A stretch of 64,000 nucleotides of DNA from Zasmidium citrigriseum. Taxonomy: Eukaryota; Ascomycota; Dothideomycetes; Mycosphaerellales; Mycosphaerellaceae. The notes below the pieces were generated by a model. It did no database searches. It was not told the DNA's origin and saw nothing but the letters and a program-made list of their open reading frames with translations. Of the stretch, positions 42,681-55,442 are shown in pieces. The stretch spans positions 114,587-178,586 of the forward strand of contig NHNW01000072.1 in NCBI GenBank assembly GCA_002786025.1, given 5' to 3'. How positions within the stretch are numbered: the first letter of the stretch is position 1; the number at the start of each line of letters is the position of its first letter. The position numbers and the translations under genes are program-made.

Positions 42681-43320
42681 GAAGAAGCTGACTCGTTTCA
42701 ATCCGTCGGCAAAGCCTCGCGTACACCCACTCCCCACGAGCAGGTCGCTCCTCAAAGGTGGCTCCAGTCGTTCCAGTGGCACAGAAGCCAACCACGATAA
42801 GAGAGATTAAGGAGTTTCCGGGAGTCCGAAGGCGTCCATATCCGTAGGCAAGTCGCTCTTCGAAGATGCTTCCAGTCGTTCAAGTAGCACAGAAGCCAAC
42901 CACGATGGGAGAGATCAAGGAGTTTGCGGAAGCTCGAAGCCGTCCATTTCCGCAAGAGAGTCGTTCCTGGAAGGTGTTCACATTGGTCAAGCAGCACCGA
43001 AGCCGGCCATCATGGAGAGATCAAGGAGTTTCCAGAAGCTCAAAGCCATCTATCTCCGCAGGCAAGTCGTTCCCCGAAGGTACTTGCAGTCGCTCAAGTA
43101 GCGCAGAGACCGGCCGCTATTCACGGATCAAGGGGGTTTCCCGAATCTCGAAGCCATTTAACCCCGCAGGCAAGTCGTTCCTGGAAGGTGCTTATATTGG
43201 CTAAGCAGCGTAGAAGTCGGCCACCATAGAGAGATCGAGGAGTTTCTGGAAGCTCGAACACATCCCTCTCCACAAGCAAGTTGTCGTCGCTCAAGTACCA
43301 CGCGTCGTTCAAGTATTGGG
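42681..43320. repeat. Tandem minisatellite, unit about 107 bp, five to six diverged copies
   Basis: An anchor of the form GCACAGAAGCC..CCAC recurs at about 42779, 42887, 42994, 43101 and 43208, a spacing of 108, 107, 107 and 107 bases. Each unit also holds GAGAGATCAAGGAGTTT, a GAAGCTCGAA..C..TCC segment and GGCAAGTCGTTCC. A partial unit precedes the first anchor, and a further diverged unit lies near 43470-43540. Units differ at many positions. The unit length is not a multiple of three and frames shift between copies, so the open frames on both strands here are not genes. Confidence 0.85.
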
Positions 43321-43832
43321 ACCGCAATGGCCTTGATGAAAATGAAAACGAGTAAGGAGGCGAGGGCGGCGACGGCTGGGGGAGCGGTGGGAGGAAAGGA
43401 CAGCGAGGAGAAGAAGGAGGAGGAGAGGAAGGAGGCTAAGGGAGAGGAAGCTGGGCCATCGTCGAGGCTCTTCACAGTCGAATCGGGAGCACAAAAGCCA
43501 GCCGCAATACTGGGATCGAGGTCTTCTAACCTCTACTGGAGCCTAATGCAGGCTCTCTAATAGCTCATTATACAGCCTCTCTAACGACTATCCAAGGAAT
43601 ATGAAAGCCATCCTTGATGAACAGATCGGCCCAAAATCAGTCCTCAATGCTCGCTGTTGGTCACGCGCCAGCCGATTGTCACTAGCCAACGATACTGTCG
43701 TGTGGTGAGTCTTCAGATGTTGCTTGCACTCGCCACGAGTTGCACATGTCCCGGTAGCAGCTTGACAAAGTGAATACTGAGTTACAGCGAGATGATCGAC
43801 AAAGTTGACTGGGTATGCTGCTAAATCTTTTA
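43321..43832. other. Intergenic, purine-rich stretch and diverged repeat copy
   Basis: A G/A-rich stretch (43330-43450) codes a Lys/Glu-rich frame without motifs and is probably not a gene. A degenerate copy of the minisatellite unit follows. Nothing else seen. Confidence 0.4.
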
Positions 43833-45597
43833 TCAGCCATATCGAACTTCACCAGTACCTTCTCGGAACCAATCGTCGCTTGCAAGTCCTTCTTCTGTCG
43901 ATGCGTAATTTATGATGGTGCTCTTTGTCGTCGTGTATGCATGATATGCGTCTGAACATAAGTCATCGTCATGCACAGCACCAGTTCAATATCATTGTAG
44001 AGACTCACCAATGCCGTTCTCGCTTCCAACTCCGGAACTTCCAACTCCACCCCACGGGCTACTCGGATCGTTTCGGTGGTGAGTGTTGACTGCAATGTGT
44101 CAGTAGGGCGGTCGTGTCGCATGATATGTGAGTTACTCACTCCAGCAGATCCCCGACTCAATCCCATCAGACAATCGATACGCCTGCGACAAATCCGACG
44201 TCCAAACTGCAGCGCCCAGTCCAAACTCGCTATCATTGGCAAGTCTCAGAGCTTCCTCCTCTCCATCGAATCCCACAACAACAATGACAGGACCAAACGC
44301 CTCCTCCTTCCAGATCCTAGTCCCGACAGCCTTCGCAAAGTTGCCGTCTGTCAAGACCGTAGGTGGGTAAAAGTGGCCTTTCGAGAGATGACATTCGTCA
44401 AGGAGAGAGAATCCGGACATTCGCTTGCCTCCCGTCACGATCGAGGCACCATTACGAACAGAATCGTTCACAAGGTTTATGACGTTGTTCAGCTGCTTCG
44501 CGGAGATGAGAGGGCCCATCATTGAATCGGGATTCTCGGGCGAGCCCATTCGGCGGGCTATTGATTCTGCCTTCGTTTTCAATTTCTCCAGGAATTCAGG
44601 TAGTATCCCCCTCTCGACGATGATTCTTGTCGCCGCGATGCAGGTCTGACCACTTGCCATGAACGAGCCAAATGCCACCCCATTCACCGCAAGGTCGAGA
44701 TTCGCGTTCCTCGTGACGATCACTGGAGCCTTGCCGCCCAGCTCGGCGGTGAACTTTGCAAGATTGCCCCCGGCAATTGCTCCGATGGCCCGTCCGGATG
44801 GGGTGCCTCCAGTCACGTCTACCTTCTTCACCAGCGGATGTGAGACGAGGGCCTTGCCAGTGATGGCGCCGTATCCGGGTAGAACAGAGAAGACGCCATT
44901 GGGTAGACCGGCCTCTTTCATGATCTTGCCCAGTAATATCGATGTCAAAGGCGTGAGTTCCGAAGGTTTCAGAATAATGCTATTCCCAGCAGCAAGCGCC
45001 GGAGCGATCTTCTTTACAGCAATGAGAAGAGGATGATTGAACGGTGTAATCTGCACAACAACCCCCAGTGGCTTTCTTTCAATCCAATTATGCAGCTTTC
45101 CAGTAGTAGGCAGAACAGGACGCTCTTCGGTGCGGATCAGAGAAGCGTAGTATTTGAACCACTTCGTGAGAGACGGGACCTGAGCTCGCATTTCACGAAT
45201 TGCTCGGCCAGTTTGTTGGACCTCCAGAGCTATCAGTTCGGGTAGTCTGGTTTGGAGAAGGGAAGCAATGGCTTCGAGGACGTCGGCTCGCTTGTGCCGG
45301 TCGGCTTTGGACCAGACTCCGGATTTGAAGGCTTGATGGGCGAGCGCCACGGTCTGGGCGACGTCTTCTTCGGAGGCAGCATGACAGCTTGACACTCATT
45401 AGTAGGAATGTGATACGAGAGCAAAGTCGCTACCATACTGGGCGAAGATTTCTCCGGTAGCTGGGTTCTCAACTGGTATTCTGGCAGAAGTCATTGAGGA
45501 GCCGATCGACGTCGGAGATGGCTTTGCTTACGCACAAATCGGCGGATCCAGGCTGCTCTTGGCCAGCAACCCAGAGCTTGTATGTGGGAAGATTCAT
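43833..45597 (-). CDS. NAD(P)-dependent aldehyde dehydrogenase
   Basis: Five exons: 45536..45597, 45439..45480, 44141..45387, 44009..44089, 43833..43951; introns of 51-57 nt; 516 aa. The 42-nt second exon gives PVENPATGEIFA and joins HCHAASEEDVAQTV through a GTATGG donor and a TACTAAT branch site. The catalytic set is complete: ITPFNHP and KPSELTP (cofactor pocket), ELGGKAP (general-base Glu), SGQTCIAATR (nucleophile Cys), EEAFGPV, and INTHHRNDPSSPWGG after the third intron. The C-terminus is DDWFREGTGEVRYG. The family oxidises aliphatic or aromatic aldehydes; the specific substrate is unknown. Confidence 0.92.
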
Positions 45598-45772
45598 TTT
45601 GAAGATCTCATGCGATGGTGTTGGTAATGGAAGGGAAGCAAGTGTTCTTGGTGGAGAAGTGAAGTGGGATGTTCTTATCGATAGGCCGGCTAATCTCCCA
45701 ACCACCCAATTTCCTCCCCCTATCTCAACTTCGTTCTTCCATCAATTCTTCATCTCACAACAATATACTCAT

Positions 45773-47499
<1,727 letters not shown>

Positions 47500-48477
47500 A
47501 TGCAGCCCTTCGAGCTCCCGTTACCACAGGGCCGGAAGACTACTGGCCTTCTTCACATCCCAACCGGTACCAACGACAAGAGGATAGCCAAGCCCTTGAT
47601 CGTCACCATCCACGGAGGAACATACACAGCCACATACTTCGACGCAGACCAAGATCACAGCATCAGCAACATCTCCAACACTCTCGGCATCCCCGTCATT
47701 TGCGTGACTCGTCCCGGCTATGGCGAAAGCAGCGTTCAGCCTGACAACTCAAAGGAGACTTGGATCCAGCAGCAAGGTCGATACTTCCACGAAGCCATCC
47801 TGCCGGCCATCTGGGAGGCCTACGGCGGTGCGAAGACGAGTACGACGAGCATTGTACTCCATGCACACAGCGTGGGTGGAGGCGTTGCAATCGCAGCTGC
47901 TGCTTGTTATAGCAACGGCGCCAATCCAAAATACCCCATGAGCGGAATGGTAACCAGTGAGATCAGCTCAACACAATCAAGAGCACTCGCCGAGAAGCGG
48001 GCAACAGAGCAAAATCAAGCCCACCAAACCACAGAGCCCATCGAAACCCCCTCAACCATGACCTGGCCCCCACAACTCAAAGACCACCTCATGCTCAACT
48101 CCACCACAAACCCCAGCCTCTGCTCCCCCACAATCTTCGCAACAAGCCCCATCCTAAATCATCCCATCCCGATCCCCGAAACCGAAGATATCCAAAAACA
48201 CTGCTTCACCTACTGGCGCGACCTCGCAGCAAATATCACCATCCCGCATCTGAACGTCTTACCGGAGCATGATGGACTCTGGGAGGTGAGCGAGGAGATT
48301 GTACAGGATTTTGGGAGGGCTTTCAAGAAGTGTTCGAGGATTGAGGTGGGGATTTTGCCGGAGGCGCCGCATTGTATTGAGTTGAGTCGGATGGGTGAGG
48401 CGTGGTTGTTGAGGAGTTTTGGGTTTGCGGTGGAGTGTGCTGTTGGGATGGAGTTGAGGAAGCGACGAGGGCAATGA
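47500..48477 (+). CDS. Alpha/beta-hydrolase-fold protein
   Basis: Single exon, 325 aa. IVTIHGGTYTATYFD is the oxyanion-hole region, ICVTRPGYGESS follows the next strand, and VLHAHSVGGGVAIAAA is the nucleophile elbow (A-H-S-V-G, Ala in place of the first Gly). A likely acid Asp lies in LPEHDGLWEV and the catalytic His in EAPHCIELS. The middle (about 165-215) is Thr/Pro/Gln-rich, perhaps a cap insertion. No signal peptide. It is probably an esterase- or lyase-like hydrolase of unknown substrate. Confidence 0.82.
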   Translation: MQPFELPLPQGRKTTGLLHIPTGTNDKRIAKPLIVTIHGGTYTATYFDADQDHSISNISNTLGIPVICVTRPGYGESSVQPDNSKETWIQQQGRYFHEAILPAIWEAYGGAKTSTTSIVLHAHSVGGGVAIAAAACYSNGANPKYPMSGMVTSEISSTQSRALAEKRATEQNQAHQTTEPIETPSTMTWPPQLKDHLMLNSTTNPSLCSPTIFATSPILNHPIPIPETEDIQKHCFTYWRDLAANITIPHLNVLPEHDGLWEVSEEIVQDFGRAFKKCSRIEVGILPEAPHCIELSRMGEAWLLRSFGFAVECAVGMELRKRRGQ

Positions 48478-49637
48478 AGTGATGGGAAATGCAGTGAGAA
48501 TGGTGACGTCCGTGCACGTTGTTAATCACTTTTTTTTTTCCTTAAGAAGAGGAAGTTTTCTGATGAGAATGATGAGCACGTGGCAACCACGTTCCGTCGA
48601 TCGTTGTCGCTGCTAGACTGGTATCGGGAACGGATCATGAATGGGTTGCCGATGCGTCTGCAGCAGATGGACATAGGTCTTGATCCGACGACCTGGATCG
48701 GAACCTTTGAGGTGTCGATCGTCAAGCAAGAGCTTTGATTGCCCCCGTGGCGGACACGGTGCTTGAGCCGAATGCCTGAGCTCGGGATGACCTTTCAGCG
48801 TACTAAGTGTGAGCAAATCGGCAGCGTCTGTAGAGAGCTAGTCTCGACATGGCCAAGAGAACATCTGACATCCGCCATCTCTGAGTATAATATGGAACCG
48901 CAAGTCTCATGCTATAGGCACCTGGCACGATGAATATAATGGCGAATGGCAATCCTCTGTTAGTGGATTGAGGTCTGGCAGGGTTGAGTATCCAAGTTGT
49001 TTCTAGCAGCGGTGAGGTCTTTGGCTTCAATCGACCTCTCAAACGTCCACTGAGCACGATATTGCTTGTGGACCAGAGTGTACGGTCTGCCAGAAGCGGG
49101 GAGTGAGGTCCCTTTGCTTTTGAACAAGCCTGGAGCTATTCCCCTTACGAACTCTGCCGACGCTGTCGATCAAAGCATGGCAGTCTTGGGGCCAAGAACA
49201 ACGACATCGAAGAACCGCCACCATCCAGAAAACTTGAACATGAAGTTGTGTCTTCGTGGTTGTAGTATGGGGATGCTGCTTTCATATTGCTCAGGGCGAA
49301 CAAGCTGGAAGGCGCTTGCTTTGCGACAACATCGACTCCAGCTTCGAGCGTCCAGCAGGAAGGCTTCCGTATTGCAATGAGTGCCCAGCCGGCTCTTCTC
49401 CTTCGACAAAGAGCGACTTGGCACTGGCGTTCGTGGTAAGCCACCATGATGAGGCCCAGAAAGCCCATGCAAGAACTCCGCATGGGCGTCCAGAAGAACC
49501 GTCTTGAGGCGCTATAAGGCTGGGCATGTTGCGTAACAAGATGGCAGATGCGGTAATTCGAACAGGTATAACATCTTGTGCTGTCTCCTTCTGCACGACT
49601 GACCTTTTGCCTGTCACCAGCTTCACTTCTGCCCAAG
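48478..49637. other. Long intergenic region, no gene recognised
   Basis: About 1.2 kb. Overlapping frames on both strands have no motifs. A T-run (48530-48541) lies shortly after the hydrolase stop. Confidence 0.4.
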
Positions 49638-50827
49638 ATGCTTTCCTTCATCTCCTTAGCCTTGCTGGCCAGCAGCGCATACGGCAGCGACCTCATCGCC
49701 GAAGGCCTGCCCAAACCAGAGATCCAAGCAAGACAAGTTCAGGATGGCCGCTTTACATTCTACGAGATGCCCACGCCTCTCGCCGGACCTTGCGATTTGG
49801 CGTACAACCCCGTCGATGGAAACTTGTACGGCGAGCAGCAGCTCATCAACCAGCTCTTCATGATCAACCCCAGGACTGGCCGAGTCACTGAATATCCAAT
49901 CCCACCGACGACTGGATTCTCCAACCAGACTCTACCAATCAGTCTTCCTGCTCCTGTTGGCGACCGACTCGCTCTGTCTTGTGCTATTCGTGATGGAGCT
50001 GATGGCAACATGTACGTCCCCTCACCCCTCCAAAACACCATCAACTAACCTTGTCTTCCAGCTACGCCTCCAACGGCCTCCGCAACCAACTCCTCCAACT
50101 AAACACCCGCACAAAAAAAATCCGCGTCTTCCAATCACCCCCCAACCCAGCCGGAAACCTCTTCCCCTACAACGACATCTACACCGACCGCACCGGAATG
50201 TGGGTAACCCAAACGACAGGAAATGTCCTGCAGTACTTCCGCTACCGCACCGAGACCTTCGAGAACTACCCCATGCCGACGCCGCTCGTCCTCCCCTTGG
50301 GCGTGTTCGTAGCCTCAGACGGGATAGTCTACGGCTGTGAGGTCCTGGGAAACGCGATATTCACGTTTAATCCGAGCACGAAGCAGTTCAGGGAGTATCC
50401 CCTCCCGCTGCCGCTGCAGACGCCCGCTGTGGTCCGCAGTGAAAAGAATGGATGGGTCTACTTCACCCTCCTCACGGGCCGCGGCATGGGCCGCATCAAC
50501 ATGCGCACCAAGCGCATCGAACTCTACCCCGTCAACATCCTCCCGGGCTTCGGCTCCGTGACCACAGGACCCACCGACAACGGTCGAGGCGGCGTGTGGA
50601 TGAGCTTCTTCGCAAACACGGATGCGTTTGCGAGGTTCGACGATAGGACGTTGACGTATTCGTATGTGAAGATTCCGGATGCGTTCGATGATTTCTTGAG
50701 CGATGTGCCGGCGGATATCCCGACGGCGGCGAATATTGCCGTCAACTACAAGCCCGGAGAAGCTTTGTGGTTTGGCAGTTTTACGAGGAATGTTGTCGGG
50801 AGGTATTCACTTAGGAGGGGTGAGTAG
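49638..50827 (+). CDS. Secreted beta-propeller, streptogramin B lyase (Vgb)-like
   Basis: Two exons, 49638..50011 and 50062..50827, with a 50-nt intron; 379 aa. A signal peptide is visible (MLSFISLALLASSAYGSD). The body is a series of propeller blades with recurring (F/Y)-x-x-x-P-x-P edges: FTFYEMPTP, VTEYPIPP, TETFENYPMPTP, QFREYPLPLP, and G-x-x-W strands (TGMWVTQTTGN, NGWVYFTLLTGRG, RGGVWMSFFANT, EALWFGSFTRN). This matches the Vgb-like propellers widespread in secreted fungal proteins. True streptogramin cleavage is not implied; most fungal members are uncharacterised. Confidence 0.8.
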
Positions 50828-51215
50828 AAAGGTTGATGGGTGCGTGGGTGGCGATCTGCTCTATATTGTCAGAAGATACGATGTCAGTGTAGTGTCTTGC
50901 CATGACGAAGGAATGCAACTGCTGTCAGCTTTGATGTCGTTCTCCTTCCTACCTATTCTGAGCATAAGGCGAACGGTGACTAGCGCTGATTAAATCTGAT
51001 ACTGCCATTCGAGCACGCGGTTACCAAACTCATGTACAAGCGGCAGTAGAAAGGCGGACTCGCCTGTAGCTCAAATCATCCCAAACGCCCCAGATTTCCA
51101 GTCAGGTATATTCGCGATCGCTCCCAGCGCAGCACTGTCGATTCAAGAAGTTCCTCGTCATGTTCTTTTGGAGTTGCCCGAACTCCATGCATCGATACCG
51201 GCATTCTCTCTCCAT
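50828..51215. other. Intergenic between convergent genes
   Basis: About 390 bases, two 3' regions; nothing recognised. Confidence 0.45.
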
Positions 51216-52481
51216 CTACTGGCTCAAAGTATCCTCCAAAGTCTTCATAAGGTCAAACTCAGGGTCGTTCGTAGCATGCGCAGAGGACTCGCACTGACCG
51301 CTCGCATCCTTGACGCACTGAATCTCAGCTGCCTCACGACGGGCTGGGACACCGAGCTATGAAGAGGTCAGCAAATGGTTCCGTTTAAGCACTGGCACCA
51401 CTGCTCACCTCCTCAATAGCATCGGTGATAGCGCTGGTGTCGGCCTGGCGGGCGGAGACTTGAGCCAGCTCGCTCAGAGCATCCGTCAGCTCCTCTGTCT
51501 GACGAGCTGGAAGGCTCTTGGTCAGCTCATCGACGACCTCCGTCTGGCGTGTGGGCAGGCTCTTAGTAAGCTCGTCCAAGATCTCAGTCTGGCGGGCGGG
51601 GAGGCTTTTGGTCAATTCGTCCACGATCTCGGTTTGGCGGGCAGAAAGGCTCTTGGTCAACTCGTCGACCAGCTCGGTCTGGCGGGTTGGGAGGCTCTTA
51701 GTGAGCTCGTCGAGAATCTCGGTCTGGCGAACTGGGAGGCTCTTCGTAAGCTCATCGAGGATCTCCGTCTGGCGAGTCGGAAGGCTCTTCGTGAGCTCGT
51801 CAATGATCTCGGTTTGTCTCTTGCCAAGATCAAGTCCCGCAAGGGCCTCCTCGACGGGAGTTGAAGAGACCTGACGTGCCTTGAGTCCGCCGGTGGAGAG
51901 AAGATCGGTAAGGGCGGAGAGGTCCTGACGTGCCTTGAGTCCAAGGCCGCTGGTGCTGAGGAGGTCGGTGAGAGCGGAAAGGTCGGCTTGGCGCTCCTTG
52001 AGACCACCGGTGCTGAGGAGGTCGGTGAGAGCTGAGAGATCAGCCTGACGTGCCCTGAGACCGCCGGTAGAAAGAAGATCGGTAAGGGCGGAGAGGTCCT
52101 GACGGGCCTTAAGACCCAGACCGCTGGTGCTGAGGACGTCGGTAAGGGCGGAGAGGTCGGCTTGGCGTTCCTTGACTGGCAGGCTGCTCGTGTTCAAAAG
52201 ATCGGTGACTGCGTCGACCTGGCGCTCCTTGACCGGCAGGCTGCTCGTGTTCAAAAGATCGGTAACCGCGTCGACTTGGCGCTCCTTTACGGGAAGGCTG
52301 CTGGTGTTCATCAGGTCGGTGACGGTTGAGAGGTCGGGGACCTGGCGCGGGACTGGAGGTTGGGTGAAGTCGACCGGGGCCTGAGATCTTGTCAGTTGGA
52401 GATTGGGATCAGGATGAAGAGGATGCTTACGGCGATGGCCGCGCCGGCGAGCGACGCGATCAAGACCGAGTTGACACGCAT
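51216..52481 (-). CDS. Secreted repeat protein, candidate kexin-processed peptide (RiPP) precursor
   Basis: Three exons, 52431..52481, 51409..52380 and 51216..51356, with 50- and 52-nt phase-0 introns; 387 aa. Exon 1 is a signal peptide (MRVNSVLIASLAGAAIA). Exon 2 is made of repeats, each ending in R-Q: eight type-A units of 18-22 residues (such as DLSALTDLLSTGGLKARQ), a spacer ending GKRQ, seven type-B units of exactly 15 residues (TEILDELTKSLPTRQ and close variants) and a final diverged unit, 18 R-Q sites in all. Units end KERQ, KARQ, RARQ, GKRQ or x-x-R-Q. The tail has PARREAAEIQC and a second Cys. Kexin-like release of many short peptides is plausible. Two UstYa-family genes lie within 5 kb. 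Alternatives are a wall or surface protein built of amphipathic helices. Exon 3 is supported by its codons (VPARREAAEIQCVKDASG); reading on past exon 2 gives only a six-residue tail. Confidence 0.8.
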
Positions 52482-53462
52482 GTTGATTCTGTCGTCGAGA
52501 CTGGCTGTACTGTCCAAGTACGTAGATGCGACTAGGCGCTCTTCAGAGAGTGTGGTGTAAGTGAGTGAATATCCGCCTCTTGGCAAAAGAACGTGAGGTG
52601 CCGAACAAGAGAGGATGGAGGTGCAAGAAAGGCTGACTCGAAGGACCAAAGGAAGAAACAGCACTTAACAGCGCGGCGGATCAGGAGGCTCTTGACGGGG
52701 AACGTGGGCGACGTTCATGACGGCTGGTCGTCGCGCACGCTCCGCGAGTCGATATGGCACCATGCAGGCCATCGACGTCAAAGACGGGCGCGCTCATCTC
52801 TGGGTGTGGTGAGGTTCCAGCGTGACAACAACGGTCGGGATGGAGAGGGAAGGACGCGGTGTTGATCACTTGGGAAGCAATCAAACGGTCGGCTGGCAGA
52901 AGTTTGGAGCAGACGTTGGACGTGGGAAGTCCCGTGAGGGAGTTGAAGATCCAATCAATGCATTCGCCAAGTCTGATTGCCATCGACATTGGGCCGCTTC
53001 CCTGCGATAGATATCAGCTGTAAGGCATCTGTGACAAGTCTTCTGCATGTATTGAGCAAGGTGGAATAGAAGTGTGCAGCGGGGAGTGAAGTCGTTCATC
53101 TCCAGAGCCAAATATAGCATCGCGGGTCAAATATCAGGGGCAACGCGAGATTGAGTTTGCGGCCCTTCCCGGTGGATCTGTTTGGTGAGTTTCAGACTTT
53201 CAAGCTTTCATGTGGAAAGGAGGACGTTGGATCTAGCTTGATGAGGGCGGTTCTGGCCAATGGCATGATGGGTAGAAGAGCACGTCTAGTCGGATCTGGA
53301 GACGTACCTGACAATCTCTCCCTCCAGCTTTCACCACAGACGCGGTAGCGAGGACTATCGACCAGGATAGCCAGATTCCAGTGCGACAAGGAAATATCGC
53401 AGTTCGGAGTGTTGCTGATTCAGATATCTTGCTCAGAGCCATCTAGAGCAACAAGAGTCAAG
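52482..53462. promoter_or_regulatory. Divergent upstream region of the repeat precursor and UstYa-like gene 1
   Basis: About 980 bases between divergent starts. No gene was recognised in either strand. If the two genes form one pathway, shared control would sit here; no binding site can be named from sequence alone. Confidence 0.35.
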
Positions 53463-54377
53463 ATGCCTCTCAACCAGATGCGACTCGAAAAGGCGAGCTT
53501 TCTTGAGGACGATGATTCCAAGGCCGCTCTTTGGGAGATCTTTCGCAGTCCGAGGAGCGAAGGCCAAAGGCAGACTCGCCAGTATGTTCTTCTTGCTGTC
53601 AATGTGACAATTTTGATGTTGTCGCTGCTGGTGAACATTTGGACCAGGGCCAGGGTGGAGCCGAAATGTATTCGAGCGACGGATATGCCAGATGCCCATA
53701 GTGCGATCCAGTATGAGCAGAGGACGTTCACCGGAGCCCTGATATACGATCCGGAGACCAAAAGAGCCATCAGGAAGCCGGACGCGGAGCAGGAGTACTT
53801 TGGACGGCCTTCAGAGGAGCTCGACGCAGCATGGCATGATCTGTTGCACGGTAGGCTCTGCGAACACATCTTGACACCACAATAGATGCTGAAATGTGTC
53901 TAGGCGAGTTCCCGATCATGCGACCCGAAGAGGCCGCACAATTCGAGCCCGAGTTGACCAGAATCCCCAAGACCAAGGAATTCCACTTCGAGTATGTCTT
54001 CTCTTCTCCCCCTTCTACCACCTCACTGACTCTTCTACTCCAGACCCGACATGTTCCACACGCTCCACTGCCTCAACGCCGTCCGCCTCGAAGTCTCCAA
54101 ATCGCTATACAACGTCTCCGCCGGACATAGCCATGGTAGCGCGCCGGGAATCAGCCTGCCAGAAGGATGGGACGTGGCTCACATGGAGCATTGCATGGAC
54201 CGGATACGGCAGTCGATCATGTGTCATGGAGACCTGACACCCTCGCCGCTGTACTACTGGCCGGGCTTTAAGATTGCGCTGGGGAGGACGGGACAGCATA
54301 CTTGTCGGAAGTGGGCTCCTATGCGGGATTGGATGGATAGGCGGGGCAGTGAGGGGCCATTGCTGGAGCCATTGTAA
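53463..54377 (+). CDS. UstYa family (DUF3328) oxidase-like protein 1
   Basis: Three exons, 53463..53850, 53904..53991, 54044..54377; introns of 53 and 52 nt; 269 aa. One TM near residues 40-60 (YVLLAVNVTILMLSLLVNIW) is followed by a lumenal domain. The two family Cys/His motifs are present: FHTLHCLNAVR, spanning the end of intron 2, and HMEHCMDRIRQSIMCHGD. SPLYYWPGFKIALGRTGQHTCRKW closes the domain as usual. UstYa-type proteins carry out oxidative cyclisation or other oxidations on ribosomal peptides and related metabolites (ustiloxin, asperipin, victorin, cyclochlorotine). A shorter 35-nt reading of intron 1 is also in frame but improbable by length. Confidence 0.88.
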
Positions 54378-54617
54378 AGATGAAGACCTCGCCAGTCTCC
54401 GTCCGTCCTTCCAACACAACCCACAATGACGCTATGATTGTGGTAAGAGATATCAAGATGAATGGAGGGGAAGGGGAAGACGGGAGATACAGCTCCACGA
54501 GTTTCAGAATACTGCCTCGGCCGAACTTCGGTGTGGAGCTCACAACCTTCCCAACCACCGCTCTCGCCTCTTCACCGTTCACACAAAGCAAGGCTGTGCT
54601 ATCTTGCTACCTCGATC

Positions 54618-55442
54618 ATGGACAAGGCTACGAGCAGCGAAGTCTCCGATGAACAAATCAGATCCGTCAACATTATCTCTTCCTTCCTGGCTCACCAACA
54701 AATACCAGATCTCAAGATCTGCCCGCCAGTGGACTGCATCGTCATATGCATCTCAGCACTCATATTCCAGGCCGACTCGCTCTTCCGTGCACTGGAAGCT
54801 CGTCCTTGGCTCACTAAGTCACTGGTTCTGGTCGGCGGCATCGGCCACTCAACGAAACTGCTCTGGGACGCCATTTCGCGACATGGCGAATACTACGCCC
54901 TCAGGCACGACATACGAGGCTTACCGGAAGCACGGGTGATGGAGAAGGTATTGAAGAACTTTTGGGATGTCGAGGAGATCGAGTCTGCTGGCTGCAAGAT
55001 TCTCATCGAAGACCAATCTACCAATTGCGGGAGTAACGCTATCGAGACTCGCAAAGTCTTGGAAGCTGCTGGTGTCTCGACCCCGAGAAGTTGTATCATC
55101 ATTCAGGACCCTACTATGTCACTCAGGACTCTAGCCAGCTTCCAAAAGGCTTTTGAGAGCTGCGAACGTCCTCCCGAGTTCACCTGCTGCCCTCTCTTCG
55201 TTCCCTCTGTTCGCCCTTCTGCATCCGGTCTGCAGTTCGCCAACGATATCCGATCTGAACGACTTTGGTCAATGGACCGCTTCTTGGAGCTCATCATTGG
55301 CGAGATTCCTCGCCTGAGGGATGACGAGTCCGGCTATGGCCCGAATGGCAAAGGCTTCATCGGCCACGTCGAGATCCCTCCCGAGGTCGAAGAGAGATGG
55401 AATTTCTTAAACAGCAAAATCAAAGGCGGCCGCAGTCTCTAA
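54618..55442 (+). CDS. DUF218 (YdcF-like) domain protein
   Basis: Single exon, 274 aa from ATG 54618. The N-terminal strand reads VDCIVICISALIFQADSLFRAL, then SLVLVGGIGHSTKLLWD. A central region ILIEDQSTNCGSNAIETRKVLEAAG is the DUF218 core (E-x-x-S...N...E), followed by IIIQDPTMSLRTLASFQKAF. YdcF-like proteins have a Rossmann-type fold and unclear function; some bind S-adenosylmethionine. No TM or signal. Its stop codon overlaps that of the convergent UstYa-like gene 2 by three bases (55440-55441/55442), so the pair has essentially no 3' spacing. Membership of the putative peptide cluster is inferred only from position. Confidence 0.85.
   Translation: MDKATSSEVSDEQIRSVNIISSFLAHQQIPDLKICPPVDCIVICISALIFQADSLFRALEARPWLTKSLVLVGGIGHSTKLLWDAISRHGEYYALRHDIRGLPEARVMEKVLKNFWDVEEIESAGCKILIEDQSTNCGSNAIETRKVLEAAGVSTPRSCIIIQDPTMSLRTLASFQKAFESCERPPEFTCCPLFVPSVRPSASGLQFANDIRSERLWSMDRFLELIIGEIPRLRDDESGYGPNGKGFIGHVEIPPEVEERWNFLNSKIKGGRSL

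Noticed and set aside
42752..43327. Open frames on both strands with repeated motifs (for example LLDLSHRGWLLC)
   Set aside because: They are products of the 107-bp tandem repeat; the period is not a multiple of three and frames change between copies.
51056..51120. tRNA-like phrase (GCCTGTAGCTCAA)
   Set aside because: No acceptor stem or T-arm pairs could be formed around it.
51460..51874. Plus-strand frames of 118-134 codons inside the repeat gene
   Set aside because: Shadows of the minus-strand repeats, which have a signal peptide, introns and sensible codons.
53851..53885. A 35-nt intron in UstYa-like gene 1 ending at the first AG
   Set aside because: Shorter than any other intron here; the 53-nt form keeps the frame and gives a smoother protein.
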